Assembly: GCA_964559135.1 (NCBI GenBank)
Contig: CAZLGG010000082.1
Coordinates: 1 to 17,588, forward strand
Length of the DNA: 17,588 nt
Reading direction: 5' to 3'
Source: DRQF01 sp964559135
Lineage (GTDB): Bacteria > Planctomycetota > GCA-002687715 > DRQF01
Shown here: positions 1-8,457 of the stretch, one piece after another
Position numbering within the stretch: the first letter of the stretch is position 1
Layout of the letters: each line of letters begins with the position of its first letter
Notes under the pieces: model-generated
The model's database searches: none
Seen by the model: only the letters and a program-made list of their open reading frames with translations
What the model was told of the DNA's origin: nothing
Translations under genes and position numbers: made by a program

Positions 1-2
1 AC

Positions 3-218
3 CAGGATCCTCGAAGCGGGAGACCAAAGCGCGGCGCGCAGGATCCACAACGCGCTGCCGGCACATTGCGTCGCTTCGTCGACGTCCTTCAACAGCTTGA
101 TGTCAACTACGACCTCTACAGCATGAGTGCTGAAGCCATCGTCGGCCTGCTTCCTGACGAATTCGATAAGTGGCGAAAGAAGAGATTTCTGTGGCGACGA
201 GGAACTCAGAGGAGGTGA
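3..218 (+). pseudogene. C-terminal fragment of an unrecognised protein
   Basis: The third frame is open from the window edge to a TGA at 216-218. From about position 63 it reads like real protein: a hydrophobic/charged helical stretch (TLRRFVDVLQQLDVNYDLYS, then LLPDEFDKWRKKRFLWRR). Before about position 60 the first frame reads more naturally (ILEAGDQSAARRIHNALP) than the third, which is Arg/Pro/Gly-rich there. This suggests a frameshift near 57-66 within one ancestral gene. I do not recognise the family. It lies beside other broken genes (428-844), so decay is plausible, but the fragment could also be the intact tail of a gene that begins outside the window. Confidence 0.35.
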
Positions 219-427
219 TACCCGACCGAGAGGAGCAGGTGTCAGCGCGTTCCGCCACTGACCTCACGCCCCTGTGACACGGACACGGTGGTGCTGCCCC
301 GCCATTTCTCGGGAACATGGGACGTCATGGCGTCATACGGCTGCCGAATACGGAGTTCGTCTGGGGGGGACTGATGCGCGGCTGCATGCCGGGAATCGTC
401 CCGATCGGATACACGTCGATCATACCG

Positions 428-520
428 ATGGTGTTGCGTAGTGGGCTGTGTCGGTTCTTCTTCTACTCGGGGGATCGACAGGAAACGCAGCACCTGCATG
501 TGGAGCGTGCTGACTCTGCA
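428..520 (+). pseudogene. DUF4160 N-terminal fragment
   Basis: From the ATG at 428 the frame reads MVLRSGLCRFFFYSGDRQ, then HLHVERAD. This matches the usual DUF4160 beginning: a short hydrophobic strand, an Arg-Phe-Phe-Phe-Tyr-Ser core, then a His-x-His-Val-Glu element. DUF4160 proteins are roughly 80-100 residues and often sit beside another small gene in toxin-antitoxin-like pairs. Here the similarity stops after about 31 residues. The next bases already encode, in another frame, the start of a MazE-like protein, so the C-terminal two thirds are missing. No clear Shine-Dalgarno precedes the ATG. I read it as a truncated remnant. The family assignment rests on motif recognition only. Confidence 0.5.
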
Positions 521-730
521 ATTTCATGCCAAGATCGTCAGAAGCGGGGATTTGAGGGGAATTCGCCTCCCCAAACCGCGCATCGAGCAGGCCGGCCTGG
601 ACGACGAGGTCGACCCGAGGTTCGAGACGGGGAGATCATGATCAGCCGTGTGGGACGGCCTCGACAAGGCTGGGCTGAGGCCGCCCAGTCCTTTGCGCGT
701 CGGGGCGGGGACGAGCTCTGGACGATCCTG
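498..730 (+). pseudogene. MazE/AbrB-type antitoxin, frameshifted
   Basis: One frame (516-625) encodes HAKIVRSGDLRGIRLPKP, then a Gln-Ala-Gly-Leu-x-Asp-Glu-Val stretch. This is the swapped-hairpin DNA-binding core of MazE/SpoVT-AbrB antitoxins. It runs into a TGA at 639-641. A different frame, from about 626, continues the same family: DGEIMISRVGRPRQGWAEAA, then a Gly-Asp-Glu-Leu stretch. These correspond to the DG-x-I-x-I strand and the toxin-binding tail that usually follow. The two halves join across a one-base slip between about 617 and 628, so the gene is broken unless the assembly has an indel error. The ATG at 498 is the nearest in-frame start but overlaps the DUF4160 remnant, so the original start is uncertain. 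Confidence 0.6.
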
Positions 731-766
731 TGTATCTACGCGTTTCGACAGGGAGAATTGGGAAGG

Positions 767-844
767 GTGAAGGACACGGGTGTACGCCGCGGCCATGTGG
801 ACTTGGTGACACCCGATGCCCTCACGGCGACCCCGGTACCCTGA
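767..844 (+). pseudogene. Possible MazF toxin N-terminal remnant
   Basis: Just after the antitoxin remnant, a GTG-started frame reads VKDTGVRRGHVDLV. This resembles the first strand of MazF/PemK toxins (Arg-Arg-Gly-Asp-Val-x-Leu-Val), although the usual Asp is His here. The frame then reads VTPDAL and ends at a TGA at 842-844, about 25 codons in, whereas MazF proteins are about 110 residues. The place fits, because mazF normally follows mazE directly. The match is short and could be chance, so confidence is low. Confidence 0.22.
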
Positions 845-1150
845 ACAGTCGATCCGAACTCGGGCTGAAATCGTTCGTCAGACTTTCCGGGACCCGCAAC
901 GTTGGAATACCCCCTCGTCATGCAACTTCGAGATGACGCTTTCGATCCCGCGTCCACCGATGGGAATCTCGGCGAAACGGCCGACTGACGGGGAGGTGGC
1001 GCGGCCGCAAAGGGAATGCGCGCATCGCCTTCAGTTCTCGAGCCGATGCGGGGCACGTGGTTGGGGGCCTCACTCGGCTTCGGAGGGGAGCCAAGCCTCG
1101 TGCCCTGGGGGGGGGCGGTGAAGTTTGTCGCGGAGTGAGGTGGCACCCCG
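845..1150. other. Non-coding or decayed stretch, nothing recognised
   Basis: I see no gene, RNA gene, repeat or clear promoter in these roughly 300 bases. The open frames on both strands give low-complexity Arg/Pro/Ser-rich translations typical of high-GC shadow frames. The stretch lies between the decayed toxin-antitoxin remnants and the stop codon of the C25 peptidase, so it may include the end of that decay plus the peptidase terminator region. No clean stem followed by a U-run is visible. Confidence 0.5.
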
Positions 1151-3733
1151 CTAGAGGGGGAGGGCGGAAGAATAGGTGTGGGTGGGGCTCGTGGCGAGGG
1201 CCTTCAGGGTGAGTGGGCCCTCGGGGAATGCGGAACGGGGGGGCAGGTCGAAGGAAAACGTGCCGTCCGCAACGGGGAGGACCGCCGTCCAGAGAACCTT
1301 GTCGTTGGCGAGGCGGTAGCGGGCGGTGGCGGATGCGGGGACCTCGGCAGGGGAAGGCTTCCGGGCGTCCGGACGCAGGCAAAGCTGAACCGAAACCTGC
1401 GTGATGTCCGTGTTCGCCGGGAGGTGTCCCGTGATCGTGGGCCCTCGGGGACCCTTGGCGGCCTCGAGGGTGAGGCCCTTTTCCGGGAGGGCGAGCTGGG
1501 TGGCCGGATCGCCGAGGAGGACGTAGAGATGCCGATGGTCCCGCATGAGGCGGGACTCGTCGATCCCCTTCAGGAAGAACTTGGCGAGGGCCGCGAACAG
1601 ACCCGTGGCGGCGCCCGAAGTGAGAGCGTTCTGGGCCGTGAGGAGAGCTTCGCCCACGGGTTGGCGGTCGACGAGAAGGGGGCCGAGGAGGCTCTTGCCG
1701 AAGAAGGCATTGGCGTAGGGATGACTGATGCGCGTGGCGCCGATCGCCGCGATGGGGCCGCCGGAAAGACGCAGCATCTTCTCCGCGATGGAGTCCTCCT
1801 TCGGGTCATCGAACCAGGCGGTGCTGCAGGCGATCACCGTGAGAAGAGGCGGCCGATCGCCCGCGTCAAGAGATTTGAGATCGGCCGGACCGAGGATCGG
1901 AACCCGTCGCCCCTCGATGCGGAGAGAATCGAACGCCTTGCGGCGGCCGTGCCCGATGTAGGTGTAGATGAGAGGGCCCTCGTTGAACTGCTCCACCGCC
2001 CGCTCGTGAAAGAGGGCGGGCGGCAGGTAATAGGGGGAACCCTTCCGGGCATACGTCATCGCGATGTCGAAGGCGCGGGGGATCGTCCGGCTGAGCGTCG
2101 TGAGGGCGAAGCGTTCGATGAGGCCGTCGGCGAGCTTGCCGAAACGGCCTTCCCCGGCCACGAATTGGAGGCGGCGCCGCCAAGCGCCTTGAGGGGCCTG
2201 GGTCTCGTAACGCACGGCGCGGGTCACCCAGCGGGCCAGGATGTCCGCGCGGCGGAAGGGCAGGCGGCCCACGGCCACGGCGGAATCCTTGGGAAGAAGG
2301 GCCCGGTCGCTGGCGGTGAGACCATTGTAGAGCGTGGGCACGAGGCGGGTCGGCAACGTCGCGCGGCTGGAAAGCCCGTCCCGATCGAGATCGGCGTCGC
2401 CGACGAGGAGGAGGAAGCGGGGCTTCACCGGCCAAGTCGTCTGCGCGTGGGCAAGAAACCGCGTGATGGCTTCAGGGGCGAAGTCGCCGTGACCGAAGGC
2501 GTCGTAGACCTCCCGGGTTGTGACCACGAGAGGATGGAGCCCCTGGGTGCGCCTCAATGCGGCCAGGGGACGGATCACGGTGGCGAAGCGAGGGACCGTG
2601 ATGGCCACCCAGTCGGCGCCCTCTTTGACCTTGCTCAGGTCGCGACGGGACCAGGCGGTGACCAGGGCGGAATGCAGATAGCCCCCGCCGTCCGTCACCA
2701 CGAAGCGGGTGTCGCCGCCCGGACTCGCGGGCACCGTCATGTTCGTGTAGAGGATGCCCGACCCGGGGGCATAGACCTGGAAGGCGTCCACGCCGAGGGG
2801 CCGGAACACCGCCTCGACCGGATCGTCCCCCAGAGCGAGGTCATAGATGATCTGTCGCTGGCGGGAGGTCGGGCCCGTGAGGGCCGCCGGCCACGTCACC
2901 TGGATGCGGTCGACGAGAACGGTTTCCGGCTCCGCGGTCGCGGGGATCTCGGCGCCCAAGCTCTCGTCGGTCAGCGTGAGGGTGAGAAGCGTGATGGGAC
3001 TCACCGCCTCCACGGGAGCGTGGACCGTCACCGTGCCCTCTAGGAGGCGCTCGGCGGGGACGCGATCGAGAACCCGCGTGCCCGTGCGGATTTCGAGGGA
3101 CCGACCGCGGGTCGCCGCCAGGCGTGCGTCCAGCTTCAGCTTGAATCGGACGAGGGCGCCGTGGACCTTCAAGGGCAAGGGCTGGCGGAGGTCGAGACTG
3201 AACGCGGCGGTGGCCGAGGGATCGTCCGTCGCCGTGGGCGGCGTGAGCCTGCGCCAGTACCAATGGGCGTGGGGAGCATCGACGGCCTTCACTCGGGTGG
3301 ACGCCCATGGCTCGTAGAGGAGGTCCTCCTCGAAGGTGCGGGTGACGAGAGCGTCGTCTCGGGTCTCGCCCCGGGGCTGATGACGCACCTCCCGAATACG
3401 CCGGGCGTCGGAACCGTAGAGGAGTTCGTAGGAGGTCTTGGTCGTGTGGCCGTTGCGCCCCGCCTCGCCGTAGAAGAGAAGCCGGCTGCGCCGCGTGAAA
3501 CGGTTCCCGTCCAGGTTGCGCAGGAGAATGGGAACGCTTTTGCCCTGCCTGCGAAGGACGAGGCGGTCGGCGAGGAGGGGGCGCCCCTCCGTCAGCTTCA
3601 CGATGTCGCGGCCGGCGACCTCGTAAAAACCGTCCCGCTCCGTGACGATGCGGATGTGCACGGGCGACTGGGCGGCCAGGGGATTCGTGAGAAAAAGCAG
3701 ACTCGCGACGAGGATGGAAGCTGTTGACCGCAT
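1151..3733 (-). CDS. Secreted peptidase C25 (gingipain-like) family protein
   Basis: The protein of 860 residues probably is an exported cysteine peptidase. I chose the ATG at 3731-3733 because it gives a signal peptide (MRSTASILVASLLFLTNPLA, cleavage near AAQS) and has AAGAGG six bases upstream. The open frame runs 59 codons further upstream without sense. Residues about 24-340 form a beta-rich N-terminal region. The C25 catalytic region spans about 370-750: an alpha/beta core with FLLLVGDADLD (about 440-450), the His motif YIGHG (His595) and the Cys motif VIACSTAWFDD (Cys636), closing with LYVLLGDPATQLALP, a typical C25 ending. About 100 residues of Ig-like beta structure follow. In gingipains the corresponding His and Cys form the catalytic dyad. 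I see no Por-secretion C-terminal domain as found in Bacteroidota. Substrate and cleavage specificity cannot be told. It is divergent from the radical SAM gene. Confidence 0.85.
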   Translation of the reverse strand: MRSTASILVASLLFLTNPLAAQSPVHIRIVTERDGFYEVAGRDIVKLTEGRPLLADRLVLRRQGKSVPILLRNLDGNRFTRRSRLLFYGEAGRNGHTTKTSYELLYGSDARRIREVRHQPRGETRDDALVTRTFEEDLLYEPWASTRVKAVDAPHAHWYWRRLTPPTATDDPSATAAFSLDLRQPLPLKVHGALVRFKLKLDARLAATRGRSLEIRTGTRVLDRVPAERLLEGTVTVHAPVEAVSPITLLTLTLTDESLGAEIPATAEPETVLVDRIQVTWPAALTGPTSRQRQIIYDLALGDDPVEAVFRPLGVDAFQVYAPGSGILYTNMTVPASPGGDTRFVVTDGGGYLHSALVTAWSRRDLSKVKEGADWVAITVPRFATVIRPLAALRRTQGLHPLVVTTREVYDAFGHGDFAPEAITRFLAHAQTTWPVKPRFLLLVGDADLDRDGLSSRATLPTRLVPTLYNGLTASDRALLPKDSAVAVGRLPFRRADILARWVTRAVRYETQAPQGAWRRRLQFVAGEGRFGKLADGLIERFALTTLSRTIPRAFDIAMTYARKGSPYYLPPALFHERAVEQFNEGPLIYTYIGHGRRKAFDSLRIEGRRVPILGPADLKSLDAGDRPPLLTVIACSTAWFDDPKEDSIAEKMLRLSGGPIAAIGATRISHPYANAFFGKSLLGPLLVDRQPVGEALLTAQNALTSGAATGLFAALAKFFLKGIDESRLMRDHRHLYVLLGDPATQLALPEKGLTLEAAKGPRGPTITGHLPANTDITQVSVQLCLRPDARKPSPAEVPASATARYRLANDKVLWTAVLPVADGTFSFDLPPRSAFPEGPLTLKALATSPTHTYSSALPL

Positions 3734-3926
3734 GGAGGACCTCTTGGGGTTGGTGAGTGGCAGTATATCCGCAGGTCGGCGGGGGACACGATCCCGGTCC
3801 ACGAGGGGGCCCCGGTTGCGCCGCCGGGGGGCCCAGGCTAAAAGGAGGGTTAGATAAGCCCTTTCTCTGGAAACCCCATGGGGGCGGTTCCCGGGGCCCT
3901 GGTCTTGCACGAGGGAGCGTCGACGG
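3734..3926. promoter_or_regulatory. Divergent intergenic region between C25 peptidase and radical SAM genes
   Basis: These 193 bases separate two divergently transcribed genes, so promoters for both should lie here. The right half holds an AT-richer block (CTAAAAGGAGGGTTAGATAAG, about 3838-3858) within very GC-rich sequence. TTGCGC with TAAAAG 17 bases downstream matches the sigma-70 pattern only weakly. AGGGAG, nine bases before the ATG at 3927, is the likely ribosome binding site of the radical SAM gene. No operator-like palindrome stands out. Confidence 0.4.
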
Positions 3927-5564
3927 ATGAAGGTTCTTCTCGTCTATCCCAGCATCGACTGCCCCCCAGGGATCAACCACGGTCTGGCGGCCATCAGCGG
4001 GGTGCTCGAATCCCGGGGCCACACGACGCGCCTCTTGCAGGTCTGTGAGAAACTCTGGCCGCTCCCCACGCAGGATGAAGTCCTGGCCGCCGTGCGGGAC
4101 TTCGAACCCTCCCTCATCGGCTTCTCCGCCATGAGCCAACAGTACGACTGGTGCGTGGAGAATGCTCGCATGATCCAGGACGCCACCGGGATTCCCACCG
4201 TCGTGGGGGGCGTCCACTGCACCATGGTTCCCGACGAGGTCACCGCCGACGGGCACTTCGACTACGTCTGTGTCGGCGAGGGTGAGTGGGCCATGTTGGA
4301 GTTGGTGGAGCGGCTGGAATCTGGTCGCGATACCACGTCCATCCCGAATATCCGCATCCCGGCCAACCGGATCGCTCGCGTCCTCGAACTCCAAGGGGCC
4401 CTGCCCGCCAGGCCTCTGCCCAGCGCCGCGGGTGAGCCCATCGTCAACCCGGTCGGTCCGTTCCCGGACCTGGCGACCCTGCCGCCCAAGAATTATGGGC
4501 TCTTCGACCTCGACCACATCCTGCATGTGCGCCACGGTTGGATGGGCATGCTCACGTCCCGCGGCTGTCCCTACAAGTGTACCTACTGCTTCAACCGGGA
4601 GATCGTCGAACTCTACAAGGACGAGGGCGGCATCAAGAGCTCCAAGGACTATCTGCGTCACTATCCCCTCGAACGCATCATCGAGGAGATTCAGGAGCTG
4701 AAGCGTCGCCACCCTCACCTGAAGACCCTCATCTTCGACGACGACCTGTTCACGTTGAATCGGGACTACGTGCGCCGCTTCTGCGACGCTTACATCGCGT
4801 CGGGGATCGGCTTGCCCTTCGTCGTCAATGCCCACGTCCAGAAATTCGACCGCGACATGGCCGCGATGCTGGCCCGGGCGGGCTGCCTCATCGTCAAGTA
4901 CGGCCTCGAGAGCGGCAGCGAGGAGATTCGTCGCAAAATCCTCTGGCGTTACATGACCAACGAGAAGATCGAGGCGTCGTTTGCCGCCGCCCATGCCTTC
5001 GACCTCCACACGTCGGCCTTCGTGATGTTCGGCTTGCCCAAGGAGAGCTGGAGTCAGATCCAAGAGACGATTCGCCTGTGCGCCCGCATCAAGATGGGCC
5101 GCTTCCGCTGGGCGATCTTCTTCCCGTTCCCAGGCACCGCGGGCTACACCATTGCCAAGGACGAGAATCTCATCGACTACGAGAAGATGAAGAACCTCGG
5201 CAACTATTTCGACGGCTCCTGCCTCAAATTCGGAGACGCCCACGATCTGTTGATCGACAAGCTCGGTCGTTGCATCCACTGGTGGGTCAACGCGGAGACC
5301 GACTGGCCCACCGCCCCCTACTACGCCAAGCTCGTGAAAGAGGTGGAGGCCATGGACCGCGCGACGTGGCGTCGGGAGCGAGACGTCATCCTCGATCGGG
5401 ACCGCGAGATCTCGGAAGAGTTTCTCCGCAAGGGGTTGCCCCACTACAGCGTTCGCTACAGCCACGTCATGGCCGTCCACTCGGACTTCGTCGACTGGGA
5501 ACGACGGACCCACGCACGCGCCCAGGCCTCCGGCGACGAGCTGGCCTCCTACTCTCTCGACTGA
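3927..5564 (+). CDS. B12-binding-type radical SAM protein
   Basis: This 545-residue cytoplasmic protein has the class B radical SAM layout. Residues 1-130 are a Rossmann-like cobalamin-binding-type domain (MKVLLVYPSI, a GINHGLAAISGVLESRGH segment, IPTVVGGVHCT, FDYVCVGEGE). Residues about 205-410 are the radical SAM barrel, with the cluster motif TSRGCPYKCTYCFN (Cys214, Cys218, Cys221), a FDDDLF strand and YGLESGSEEI. A tail of about 130 residues with charged helices follows. The canonical Asp-x-His-x-x-Gly cobalamin ligand motif is not evident; the comparable loop reads Ile-Asn-His-Gly. Many relatives bind cobalamin without it, so B12 use remains open. Related enzymes methylate or rearrange lipids, tetrapyrroles and natural products, but nothing here fixes the substrate. 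The ATG at 3927 has AGGGAG nine bases upstream. It is transcribed away from the C25 peptidase. Confidence 0.88.
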   Translation: MKVLLVYPSIDCPPGINHGLAAISGVLESRGHTTRLLQVCEKLWPLPTQDEVLAAVRDFEPSLIGFSAMSQQYDWCVENARMIQDATGIPTVVGGVHCTMVPDEVTADGHFDYVCVGEGEWAMLELVERLESGRDTTSIPNIRIPANRIARVLELQGALPARPLPSAAGEPIVNPVGPFPDLATLPPKNYGLFDLDHILHVRHGWMGMLTSRGCPYKCTYCFNREIVELYKDEGGIKSSKDYLRHYPLERIIEEIQELKRRHPHLKTLIFDDDLFTLNRDYVRRFCDAYIASGIGLPFVVNAHVQKFDRDMAAMLARAGCLIVKYGLESGSEEIRRKILWRYMTNEKIEASFAAAHAFDLHTSAFVMFGLPKESWSQIQETIRLCARIKMGRFRWAIFFPFPGTAGYTIAKDENLIDYEKMKNLGNYFDGSCLKFGDAHDLLIDKLGRCIHWWVNAETDWPTAPYYAKLVKEVEAMDRATWRRERDVILDRDREISEEFLRKGLPHYSVRYSHVMAVHSDFVDWERRTHARAQASGDELASYSLD

Positions 5565-5729
5565 TCCTCGCTCAGGGATCGGGAAAGATTTCCGAGTTTC
5601 CCGGCGGGCGGAAATCCTCCGAAACCTTCCTTCCCGTCCGGGGTTCCAGATATGATCACCCGTCGGCCCCGCCGGCCGTCACTCCACACCCCACACCTTG
5701 CTCTTCCGTCCACCGGTCGAGGAACAGAA

Positions 5730-8420
5730 ATGTCCATCATTCTCAAACGATCCCTGCCCATCGTCCTGTCCATCCTGATCCTGCTCATTGTCGCCCACCC
5801 GCCGGGAACGACGGACGACTCGACCCGCGACGGCTACGACGAAGTCTCCGCCGTCTGCTCGCGCGCGGTGTGGGACTCCATGCGACCCGTCCACCGCGAC
5901 ATGATCCGCGGCATCGTCCGCCAGGCGGTGGAGCAAAAACGCCCCGTCGTCGCGGCCTGCTGGGAATCCGATCCCCAGAACCAGGAGATCGTCGACGCCT
6001 TCAACGCGGCCATCACCCTCGGCGCCTCCCTCAACCCGGAGTTCCAGCAAACCAATCGTTGGTCCACTGTGGCCACGCCCGGCATCACGTCGGCTCAGGG
6101 GTCGCCCTTGGTGCTCACCTACAGCTTCGTGCCCGACGGCACCTTCATTCCCAGCGGCACCGGCGAGCCCGCGGGCAACAGCAACCTCGTCGCCTGGCTC
6201 AACGGCATCTACGGGTCGCCCGCCGTCTGGCAGCAGATCTTCGCCGACGAGTTCGCCCGCTATGCCGCCGTTGCGAACATCACCTACGTGTTCGAACCCA
6301 ATGACGACGGCGTCGATCTCTTCAGCGCCTCGGGGCAACTGGGGGTCCGCGGCGACGTTCGCATCGCCGCCAAGACGATCGATGGCAACAGCAACGTCCT
6401 CGCCTACAATTTCTTCCCGAACAACGGCGATATGGTCTTGGACTCCGCGGACGGCTTCTTCAGCAACACGTCCAACAACTCCCGTCGTCTGCGCAACGTC
6501 GTCGCTCATGAGCACGGCCACGGCTTGGGCTTCCTCCACGTCTGTCCCAGCGACGGCACGAAGCTGATGGAACCCTTCATCACCACAGGGTTCCTCGGGC
6601 CTCAGCATGACGACGTCCTCAACGCCGAACGTCACTACGGCGACGTCAACGAGCCCAACGACTCGGTGAGCCAGGCGACGGATTTGGGAACCCTCGGCGC
6701 CGGAAGCCAGAGCGTCACGGGGGTCAGCATCGACGACAACTCGGATTCCGACTGGTACAAGTTCACCACGACGTCGACGTTCGCCGCCCAGGTGACGCTT
6801 CAGCCGGTGGGTTTCACCTACCTCCAAGGGCCGCAGACCGGCGGTTGCAACGGAGGCTCGACCTTCGATTCCTCCAGCGTGCAAGACATGAGCGTCGATA
6901 TCCTGGACGGCAGCGGCAGCGTGGTGCTCGGGGGCGCCGCCTCCCAGCCCGCCGGCTCTTCCGAGGTCATCCCCACGACGCCGCTCGGCAGCACACCCGG
7001 CACCTTCTACGTGCGGGTGAATCCCGGCTCCGCCAATTCGGTCCAGCTCTACAACTTGACGCTGACCTTGACCCCCTTCACCCCGCCGCCCTTCGACATC
7101 ACGTTCCCTCAGGGGCGTCCTCAATCCGTGCCCGCGGATCAGGACTTCGACCTCGACATTCAGACCGTCAGCAACGGCGGCCAGCCCGATCCCACGCAGG
7201 CCCAACTCTTCACCTCCGTGGACGGCGGGCCGTATCAGGCGTCGCCGCTCCTCGATCTGGGCGGTGGGGCGTTCCGCGCCACCCTGCCCGCCACGAATTG
7301 CCTGGGCGCCCTCGACTATTACATCGAGATCGTTCCCTTGGGGTCGACGAGCCCGGTCCGGGCGCCGTTCTCGGCCCCCACGGCCACCTATCACGCCGAC
7401 GTGGTGGGCAACCTCGTGAATGTCTTCCAGGACGACTTCAACGCGAACATGGGTTGGACCGTGAGCAACTCGGCGGGACTCACGGCGGGCGCCTGGCAGC
7501 GGGGCATCCCCGTGGGCGGCGGCGATCGGGGCGACCCGGCTCAGGACTTCGACGTCTCCGGGGCGTGCGATCTCACCGAGAACGTCGACGGCAACTCCGA
7601 CGTGGATGGGGGCTCCACCACCTTGACCTCCCCCGTGATCGACCTTTCGGCCTACCCGGATGCGGTCATCTCGTGGGCGTTTTGGTACAGCAACGATTTC
7701 GGCGCGAATCCCAACCAGGACGTCTTCGTCACCGAGATCACCAACGACGGCGTGAACTGGGTGAACGTGGAGACTTACAACGGCAACGCGGCGGCGTGGC
7801 TCGAGCGCAGCCTGCGGGTGTCCGACTTCTTCGCGACCTCGGCCCAGATCCAGGTGCGCTTCACGGCCAGCGACCCACCGCCCACGGGCTCGGTCGTCGA
7901 GGCCGGGATCGACGCGTTCAGCGTGGACGCTTGCCCGAACGGTGGGTTGGGCTTCTGCGGCGCCGGCATCGTGGGCTTTTTTCAAGGCGGCCCCTATGAC
8001 GTTCTCTTCGTGAACGGATCGTCGGGCGGCAGTCTGAGGCGCGTGGCGACCTCGGGTCCCGCGGGGTACACGGTCGACATGATGGACGTGCCGGGTTTGT
8101 ACACCGCCATGCCGTTTGCCGTCTACGGGACCGTCGGTGCGCCGGGCCCCAACGATTCCTTCCTCATCAACCCCTTCGTGGGCGCGATGTGCTTCACGCC
8201 GTGCGCGGCGAATCCCATGGACCCGAATCTCTTCACGCTGACCAACAATGTAGGCCCCGATCCCTGCGGCGAACTCGTGCCGTCCACGCCGACGCCCTGG
8301 CAGTTGAACGTGCCCGGGTTGGCGTTCCCGTATACGATCACGCTGCAACCCGTCGTGGTCGCCCTCGGCGGAACGTTCGTCTGGGTGGGGAATGGAGTCG
8401 TCATCGACTACACCCCGTAG
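5730..8420 (+). CDS. Secreted matrixin-like zinc metalloprotease, multi-domain
   Basis: The 896-residue protein starts at the ATG at 5730. GAGGAA lies five bases upstream, and the start gives a signal peptide (MSIILKRSLPIVLSILILLI). The frame extends upstream to an ATG at 5652, but that would bury the signal peptide. Residues about 125-305 are a zinc protease domain: HEHGHGLGFLH (His260, Glu261, His264, His270) fits HExxHxxGxxH of matrixin-like metzincins, and KLMEP supplies the Met-turn (Met280). Residues about 306-450 resemble a pre-peptidase C-terminal domain (NEPNDSVSQATDLG, SDSDWYKF). Residues about 452-560 are Ig-like. Residues about 565-735 form a jelly-roll-like module (WTVSN, GAWQRG, TTLTSPVIDLS, VRFTASD). 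Residues about 746-896 are a Cys-containing C-terminal module. The last three parts recur in the protein at 10778-13267. Substrate unknown; it probably acts outside the cytoplasm. A TATGAT at 5651 is a weak -10 candidate. Confidence 0.85.
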   Translation: MSIILKRSLPIVLSILILLIVAHPPGTTDDSTRDGYDEVSAVCSRAVWDSMRPVHRDMIRGIVRQAVEQKRPVVAACWESDPQNQEIVDAFNAAITLGASLNPEFQQTNRWSTVATPGITSAQGSPLVLTYSFVPDGTFIPSGTGEPAGNSNLVAWLNGIYGSPAVWQQIFADEFARYAAVANITYVFEPNDDGVDLFSASGQLGVRGDVRIAAKTIDGNSNVLAYNFFPNNGDMVLDSADGFFSNTSNNSRRLRNVVAHEHGHGLGFLHVCPSDGTKLMEPFITTGFLGPQHDDVLNAERHYGDVNEPNDSVSQATDLGTLGAGSQSVTGVSIDDNSDSDWYKFTTTSTFAAQVTLQPVGFTYLQGPQTGGCNGGSTFDSSSVQDMSVDILDGSGSVVLGGAASQPAGSSEVIPTTPLGSTPGTFYVRVNPGSANSVQLYNLTLTLTPFTPPPFDITFPQGRPQSVPADQDFDLDIQTVSNGGQPDPTQAQLFTSVDGGPYQASPLLDLGGGAFRATLPATNCLGALDYYIEIVPLGSTSPVRAPFSAPTATYHADVVGNLVNVFQDDFNANMGWTVSNSAGLTAGAWQRGIPVGGGDRGDPAQDFDVSGACDLTENVDGNSDVDGGSTTLTSPVIDLSAYPDAVISWAFWYSNDFGANPNQDVFVTEITNDGVNWVNVETYNGNAAAWLERSLRVSDFFATSAQIQVRFTASDPPPTGSVVEAGIDAFSVDACPNGGLGFCGAGIVGFFQGGPYDVLFVNGSSGGSLRRVATSGPAGYTVDMMDVPGLYTAMPFAVYGTVGAPGPNDSFLINPFVGAMCFTPCAANPMDPNLFTLTNNVGPDPCGELVPSTPTPWQLNVPGLAFPYTITLQPVVVALGGTFVWVGNGVVIDYTP

Positions 8421-8445
8421 TCGTTGCGGAGCGGAGGCATCCGGG

Positions 8446-8453
8446 AAAGGAGG
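8446..8453 (+). promoter_or_regulatory. Ribosome binding site setting a TTG start
   Basis: AAAGGAGG is a near-perfect Shine-Dalgarno sequence four bases before a TTG at 8458. No ATG or GTG in this frame is equally well placed. The first codons after the TTG (Asp-Glu-Arg-Ala-Arg) fit the start of the DUF309 gene, and earlier in-frame codons belong to the end of the metalloprotease gene in another frame. Confidence 0.6.
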
Positions 8454-8457
8454 CGTT

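Noticed and set aside
2841..5513. Open minus-strand frame of 890 codons spanning the C25/radical SAM junction
   Set aside because: It lies antisense to the radical SAM gene and out of frame with the C25 gene. Its translation has no domain logic (Val/Glu/His/Gly-rich, then Arg/Pro-rich). It is a high-GC shadow frame.
5582..5593. GGAAAGATTTCC palindrome after the radical SAM gene as a terminator
   Set aside because: The loop would have only two bases and there is no U-run; too weak to call.
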